From contig SCFE01000054.1 in the NCBI GenBank assembly GCA_004352715.1, positions 1,879,446 through 1,943,445 on the forward strand: a stretch of 64,000 nt of DNA. The letters run 5' to 3'. The position numbers and the translations under genes were made by a program. The DNA comes from Hofstenia miamia. Its lineage: Eukaryota; Xenacoelomorpha; Acoela. Numbering within the stretch: position 1 is the first letter of the stretch; each line of letters begins with the position of its first letter. Under the pieces are notes generated by a model, which was not told the DNA's origin, ran no database searches, and was given only the letters and a program-made list of their open reading frames with translations. This document shows positions 58,434-64,000 of this stretch, one piece after another.

Positions 58434-59021
58434 TTCAAATTTGAAAAAGTTGCCTGTCATTGTACATGTATATCCATAACATTGTAATGCATACTATAAA
58501 AATAATAAAATTAGACGTGGGCAAAATACGAAAAAATCTTTATCATTTAATAACATTAAAATTAAAATGACAAGAAATATAAAACTGCATGTGTTTCTTG
58601 CCGCATAAATTTTGAAAGGTTTCAAGCTTGTTTTTCATTCAAAATACAATTTCAAGCCATTAATTTTTTCGAATCACACGCTTAATATTTTAGAAGAAAA
58701 ACATTCCAAATTTTTCTATTTAAAAATATATAAGGAACTTTAATGAGTGTAGATTATGCGGCATCAATGAAAACTGAAAAGAATTATTGGTGACAGCAAA
58801 AATTACTTAATTACTGTTAGCAAAATCATATTTCGAAGGAAATTGTAAATTTTTTAACACTATTATATGTGGGTACACAAATCCTTTTATTTCTCGAGAA
58901 ATGTGTCCCATATTTGATTACAGATGAAATCAGCAAAAGATGTCTTCAATGTTGGCCGAAAAATCTTTAAATGTATCAGGGTTTGGGGGATGGTTTTATC
59001 AAAAATATTGTTTCTTTACCT
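58434..59021. other. Intergenic, no gene seen
   Basis: AT-rich sequence between the DDAH 3' end and the interrupted frame at 59.0 kb. Confidence 0.45.
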
Positions 59022-59589
59022 GTCTGAGGACAAGTGGTCATTAGTGGTTTTCAGGCTGGCCCGACGTCCGCGGGCGGGCTTAAAATTCTAAAGGCGCGTT
59101 TTTGTTTTACTTTTTATTGTTTTTTTTGTTTTACTTTGTTTTTTTCAGCTAACGTTGTTTTTTGTTTGAATTATTCTCTGTTGGTAGTAACAATGGACTA
59201 TCATTACAATATTACAGTTTACATATAGGCTAATGTACAAATGTATGTAATGTAAAGGAATTCTACCATTATCATTAAACAAAACGGGCCACTCGCAGGC
59301 GGCCTAAAATGTAACCAGGCGGGTTGGGGGCGGTTCATAAATTTAAGCGGGCACGAGCGGCTCGGCCCACTAAAAATCACTAGCAATCATCCTCAGCCTC
59401 CGAATTCAAATTTCCAGGAGAGAATGCAACTAGTAAATTGAGAGATGGAAATTCTAACACATTGAAATTGTCTGCAAAACTGTACAGTGAAACGCTGAAT
59501 ACTACTTGAACAAGTACAATCCACATGCAGAAATCACGAAAGCCGCGCAAACCATTCCTCTGCCTACTGCACAATATGCACCAATTCAT
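59022..59589 (-). pseudogene. Unrecognised frame, apparently interrupted by the 59.0-kb element
   Basis: The minus-strand frame 59589-59380 includes one hydrophobic segment (DFCMWIVLVQVVFSVSLY), then FADNFNVLEF, and ends NSEAEDDC with its stop codon made by the first TAG of the mobile element. Past the element, the flank reads in the same frame for four codons plus two bases to AG followed by GTAAAG, a good donor. So the element seems to have landed in an exon of a membrane protein. GTGCAG or AGGCAG near 59555 could be the acceptor. The family is not recognised. A resemblance to the membrane part of ABCC transporters was considered and is too weak. Confidence 0.35.
59042..59382. mobile_element. 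341-bp hAT-like element with GGCGGGC words
   Basis: Ends TAGTGGTTTTCAGGC and, read inward from the right, TAGTGATTTTTAGTG. Flanking 8-mers GTGGTCAT and GCAATCAT agree at five of eight, and all three differences are transitions. Subterminal words CGCGGGCGGGC (left) and GCAGGCGGCC, GGCGGGTTGGGGGCGG, GCGGGCACGAGCGG (right). No coding frame. Confidence 0.6.
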
Positions 59590-62500
59590 TCTACTACCCG
59601 TGTATAAGACTGTAGTTCGTCACATTGGCATCACATAACTTAACCAGCCACCCTACATCTTTACTCGGCTTTTTAAAAGGAGAAAAAAACCCGTCTGCTG
59701 ATAAGCCCAAAAAGCTCAGGATAAGTACCGCTAAAGAACTTCGTATAAATTCAATTTCATTCTTAAGCGTCAGTGTTGAATTTAGAAGTGTCTAGTCTAG
59801 AAAAAAAGGCCTGAAAATGCATATCATCATCACGGCCACATTTTAAAGGTGACAGTGAATTAAGATATGGTAAAATTTCGAATGCATAATTCGGAACAAA
59901 ACAACTATCTTTAAGAAAATATGGTATATTCGTACCAAAATGTTCATAAAGTGTACTTCTAACATTTGGGAATATATATTTAAAATTAAATATTTCAGAA
60001 AATCAAATACGTTAGCAATTGCCTAAAAAATTGTTTTAAATTTTAAAATTATTTAAAATCGATAACCTGCATGTGAAATTTGAAGCGATTCATAATTTAA
60101 GTTTATTTTATCTACATGAAGGTGATTTACAATAAATTGCTGCCAATTGTCATACAAATAATCTATCTTTTCCTCAAGTTGAAGACATTTTCCTTGAATT
60201 AAGAAATTGGTCTACGAACTAATTTATTTAAGATTTTCTGAATATACGCAATTAGTTCGATATCATTAATATATATCTTACTGTGACCATGCATTTAAAT
60301 AATTAGACATGGCCGGTAAATTTTTCAATTGTCTATAATTCAATTTCATAATGAACTATCAAATTATTCCTTTATCGTAAGGCAATGTAATCCCAGTAAT
60401 AAATTTTATTGAATTTAACAATGTTCTACAACATTTACAGACTCAAACACACAGTGAATCACACATTCAAAATGAACAAGAATAGAGAATATTATTTAAA
60501 ATATTGATAGGTTCATTTCAAATTTTACCTAAGATCAAATCAGCTCCTAAATTTGTAGCATGATTTCTCAAAAACTTTGGTAAACTATTTTTAAAATTTT
60601 AGTTTGAACTTTACTTACAAATGTTACTGTTAGTAATTTAATTTGTTATGCTGTCGTCGTAAATATGTTTCCCTTCGCTAGTGCTGCCGCAGATATCTGT
60701 TTGAAAGGGATTTTTAAATTAGGTATTTGAACAGGTGCCTGTTTATTATTCTTTGTTATCAATTTATAGTATTTAATAGGACTGTGCTTTGCTTTTGCAA
60801 GCTTTTAAATACACATTTTTGTAATCCAATTTACATGGAGACTACTAAAGAATACTTTGAAAATTGATCTTATTCACTAAATGTTTTCCACAATTTTATG
60901 GAAAGTAAATCTTTTTTTGATATAAATCCTAGCACAAAAATCCTTAATATTTTCTAAATTAAAATATAAGCTATGCCAAATTATCCAGACCAAATTATAA
61001 TTTGCTATTGTTTTTAGGCCATTGTTGATATTGGAATTCTGCAAGGGCTAGTAGGTTCACTATTTGTCAGTTCATAATAAAAATTTAATTTGGTTGGCAT
61101 GAGTAGAGTTATTACATTGCCATTAAAAATATAGGCCACCGAAGGTAACTATAACAGTTCACCGTCGCTTAGATTGCACCCGAAAGAGATTTGAACTTCT
61201 TCATTATTATATTGAGCCGAAAATTCATAAATTTTTAAGTTAGTCAGAATATATTAATATTATATATAAGATATTATTTTTGACTTTATTTATTTTGCTG
61301 TTTTAAGATATTAAAATATTCCGACAATTTCCTGTGCATTTTGCACCCCAAACTTTATTTAAACATCGTTGGAAGCTTGATGTTTATCTCCCATCAATTT
61401 TCTACATTATCGTGTTGAATGCATAGAACAAAATTTTTGCAATATTTTTAATGAATATGTTTACACACTCTGTTACAATTGTGAACTTACAAGCATACGT
61501 ATATGCACATGAGCTATATCACGTGATGGTCTAATGAATCGAAAATATGTATTATGCTGCTCTTTTTGATCATAAGCTCCACAATCACTATGCTCATTGG
61601 ACAATTGCAACATTGTTTAGAGCAGAAATCATGAGTCAATAGCCAACTGTGTTCCTTGTTGCAACCAAAGAGGGGCACAGGAGAGCACGTGCTCCTCCTA
61701 AATTGATTAGAGATTTTCATAAAAGTGACTGAGCTTCAACTATCTGAGACCCTTCTCATATATTTGAAATGTGTTTAAAATTATCATAAATAAACTAGGA
61801 TGAAATTTATTGTAATATTGTATTATTTATCCTACCGTTCACGATAGTAGTTAAGATCAAGGCAAGGAGGCCCCATTGGGACACCCTGAAGTTCTCGTAA
61901 CACCCCATTACTATTTACCACATGGAAATGAAGTGATTCTATTGGACGCCATCTAGCGACGAAATATTTTTGACAAAACTAAAATGAGCAAATTAATTTT
62001 TAGACAATTTGTTCAGACCAAAGTTTTTATTTTTGATTTCTAGGATTTAGGCAAACTGATATTTTTGATGACAAATTTCACTTAGGGCGTGTTTGTTGTA
62101 ACAATGTTTAAACATGCAACGTAATGTTTTAAGGAAAACAATTCATAGATCTACAACCCAAATAAATGATGTGTTATTTGCATTAGAGCGTGTTTCCAAG
62201 TGCGTTAATATTGATCAAAACAAATATGCAAGAGGTGGAAAACAGCAATTTCTTTAGCAAACTGTGTATAAATTGTAAAAGCATACATTACCACAATGGC
62301 TTTGAGTGACAAAGTTCAGCATTGTGCAATCTTCAAGTTTCCATCTTCATTCTAAAATATGACGGCACTTCCACATTCACCCAGGAGGTGGCCGCCAGAA
62401 ATGCGTTAAGCCATTTATTTAATGTGGCTGGCTTTCCCCAGTAGGCCTATTGTTACCACGGCCCTAAACCACTAGCAAGGAAAACGATAATAACAATTCC

Positions 62501-62915
62501 AAAATAAAATATCTAGTGACATTTGATAACACCCAAGTACTATATAATTTGTAAAAATGTAAGCTCAGTTAGTGAAAATAGATATTACATTAATGCATAT
62601 AGGCAAGTAAAGCATTAACTCATAAAAATTGTTTTAAAACAAAAAACGNAATCATTTTAACACAAAAGCGTGTTTCGTGAAAATAGAAATATTACATAGA
62701 CGTATATAGGCGAATAAAATAAATCATTAACACATCAAAAGCTCTTTCTGTAAAGCCAATGTTATGAAATTGCGTTTGTACCACTTGAATGCATTTGGAT
62801 ATGATGAGGGAGACAGTCAAAATTTTCCATTTGATTGACATACCACAATAAAGTATATTTCGTCATCCAACAAATGAATAGTTCTTTAATATAGTAAATG
62901 CTATTGTAAATATTT
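59590..62915. other. 3.3-kb stretch without recognised genes
   Basis: AT-rich, with no exon I can support. A less AT-rich patch with repeat-like sequence lies at 62340-62480 (CCCAGGAGGTGGCCGCC and CCCAGTAGGCC). A single n at 62649 separates two diverged stretches sharing GTGAAAATAGA, ATTACAT and CATATAGGC-like words. Confidence 0.4.
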
Positions 62916-63915
62916 NNNNNNNNNNNNNNNNNNNNNNNNNNNNNNNNNNNNNNNNNNNNNNNNNNNNNNNNNNNNNNNNNNNNNNNNNNNNNNNNNNNNN
63001 NNNNNNNNNNNNNNNNNNNNNNNNNNNNNNNNNNNNNNNNNNNNNNNNNNNNNNNNNNNNNNNNNNNNNNNNNNNNNNNNNNNNNNNNNNNNNNNNNNNN
63101 NNNNNNNNNNNNNNNNNNNNNNNNNNNNNNNNNNNNNNNNNNNNNNNNNNNNNNNNNNNNNNNNNNNNNNNNNNNNNNNNNNNNNNNNNNNNNNNNNNNN
63201 NNNNNNNNNNNNNNNNNNNNNNNNNNNNNNNNNNNNNNNNNNNNNNNNNNNNNNNNNNNNNNNNNNNNNNNNNNNNNNNNNNNNNNNNNNNNNNNNNNNN
63301 NNNNNNNNNNNNNNNNNNNNNNNNNNNNNNNNNNNNNNNNNNNNNNNNNNNNNNNNNNNNNNNNNNNNNNNNNNNNNNNNNNNNNNNNNNNNNNNNNNNN
63401 NNNNNNNNNNNNNNNNNNNNNNNNNNNNNNNNNNNNNNNNNNNNNNNNNNNNNNNNNNNNNNNNNNNNNNNNNNNNNNNNNNNNNNNNNNNNNNNNNNNN
63501 NNNNNNNNNNNNNNNNNNNNNNNNNNNNNNNNNNNNNNNNNNNNNNNNNNNNNNNNNNNNNNNNNNNNNNNNNNNNNNNNNNNNNNNNNNNNNNNNNNNN
63601 NNNNNNNNNNNNNNNNNNNNNNNNNNNNNNNNNNNNNNNNNNNNNNNNNNNNNNNNNNNNNNNNNNNNNNNNNNNNNNNNNNNNNNNNNNNNNNNNNNNN
63701 NNNNNNNNNNNNNNNNNNNNNNNNNNNNNNNNNNNNNNNNNNNNNNNNNNNNNNNNNNNNNNNNNNNNNNNNNNNNNNNNNNNNNNNNNNNNNNNNNNNN
63801 NNNNNNNNNNNNNNNNNNNNNNNNNNNNNNNNNNNNNNNNNNNNNNNNNNNNNNNNNNNNNNNNNNNNNNNNNNNNNNNNNNNNNNNNNNNNNNNNNNNN
63901 NNNNNNNNNNNNNNN
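62916..63915. other. 1000-N scaffold gap
   Basis: Exactly 1000 N. Only 85 bases of sequence follow it, with nothing recognisable. Confidence 0.9.
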
Positions 63916-64000
63916 GGCTCTTAGCATAGTGTTAAGTAATTCTATAAACCCTTAGATACAATACGTTATGAGGAAACCAAGAGGTTTATAATCTAAAAAC

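Noticed and set aside
59380-59589. ABCC transporter exon
   Set aside because: Only one hydrophobic segment and FAD-like residues fit. The conserved linker after it is absent, so I left the frame unnamed.
61120-61215. Possible tRNA or tRNA-derived SINE, from GTTCAAATC-like string
   Set aside because: No A box at the right distance on the correct side and no cloverleaf could be drawn.

Overview
The window is AT-rich nuclear DNA from an animal. It has GT-AG introns, long (TA)n tracts, many decayed transposons and few genes. Three conserved animal genes can be read: GPR89 (Golgi pH regulator) and SCOC (short coiled-coil protein), back to back on the minus strand at 11.7-14.8 kb, and a complete five-exon dimethylarginine dimethylaminohydrolase (DDAH) whose halves lie 28 kb apart on opposite strands. 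GPR89 has an intron-free CDS, SCOC begins 88 bases downstream, and all three genes have a 3' splice acceptor 0-9 bases before the start codon. That pattern fits an animal with spliced-leader trans-splicing and operons, such as a tunicate or a hydrozoan. This is inference; the species is not proven.

Layout. 0-4 kb: decayed Ty3/gypsy pol on the minus strand, its 3' end duplicated at an assembly join. 4.6-5.8 kb: dead mariner. 6.7-8.3 kb: a TA-flanked MITE, a Penelope-like fragment and an imperfect inverted repeat. 10.3-11.0 kb: decayed hAT transposase. 11.7-14.8 kb: SCOC and GPR89. 16.2-48.5 kb (one contig between 1000-N gaps): LINE, mariner and hAT remnants, many word-repeat islands, and DDAH exons 1-2 on the minus strand (24.8-26.5 kb). 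49.5-50.6 kb: a small contig whose end recurs inverted at 53.2-53.4 kb. 51.6-62.9 kb: DDAH exons 3-5 on the plus strand (54.6-58.4 kb), more non-autonomous elements, and a possible exon split by one of them at 59.0-59.6 kb.

Assembly quality limits interpretation. There are five larger gaps, four of exactly 1000 N. Single-n joins at 1076, 19687 and 53414 are each followed by a repeat of sequence already seen, and two short N runs carry identical flanks on both sides. Reversing the 16241-48540 contig would put all five DDAH exons in order on one strand, so misorientation is the simplest explanation of the split gene.

The most interesting non-genic signal is a set of islands in which one 5-14 base word is repeated many times near the ends, for example GCTCG, GCCCC, CGGGTC or TTAATGTCGTA. 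Several are bounded by short inverted repeats starting CAG or TAG, and three by matching 8-base target duplications. They look like non-autonomous hAT elements, each family with its own subterminal word.
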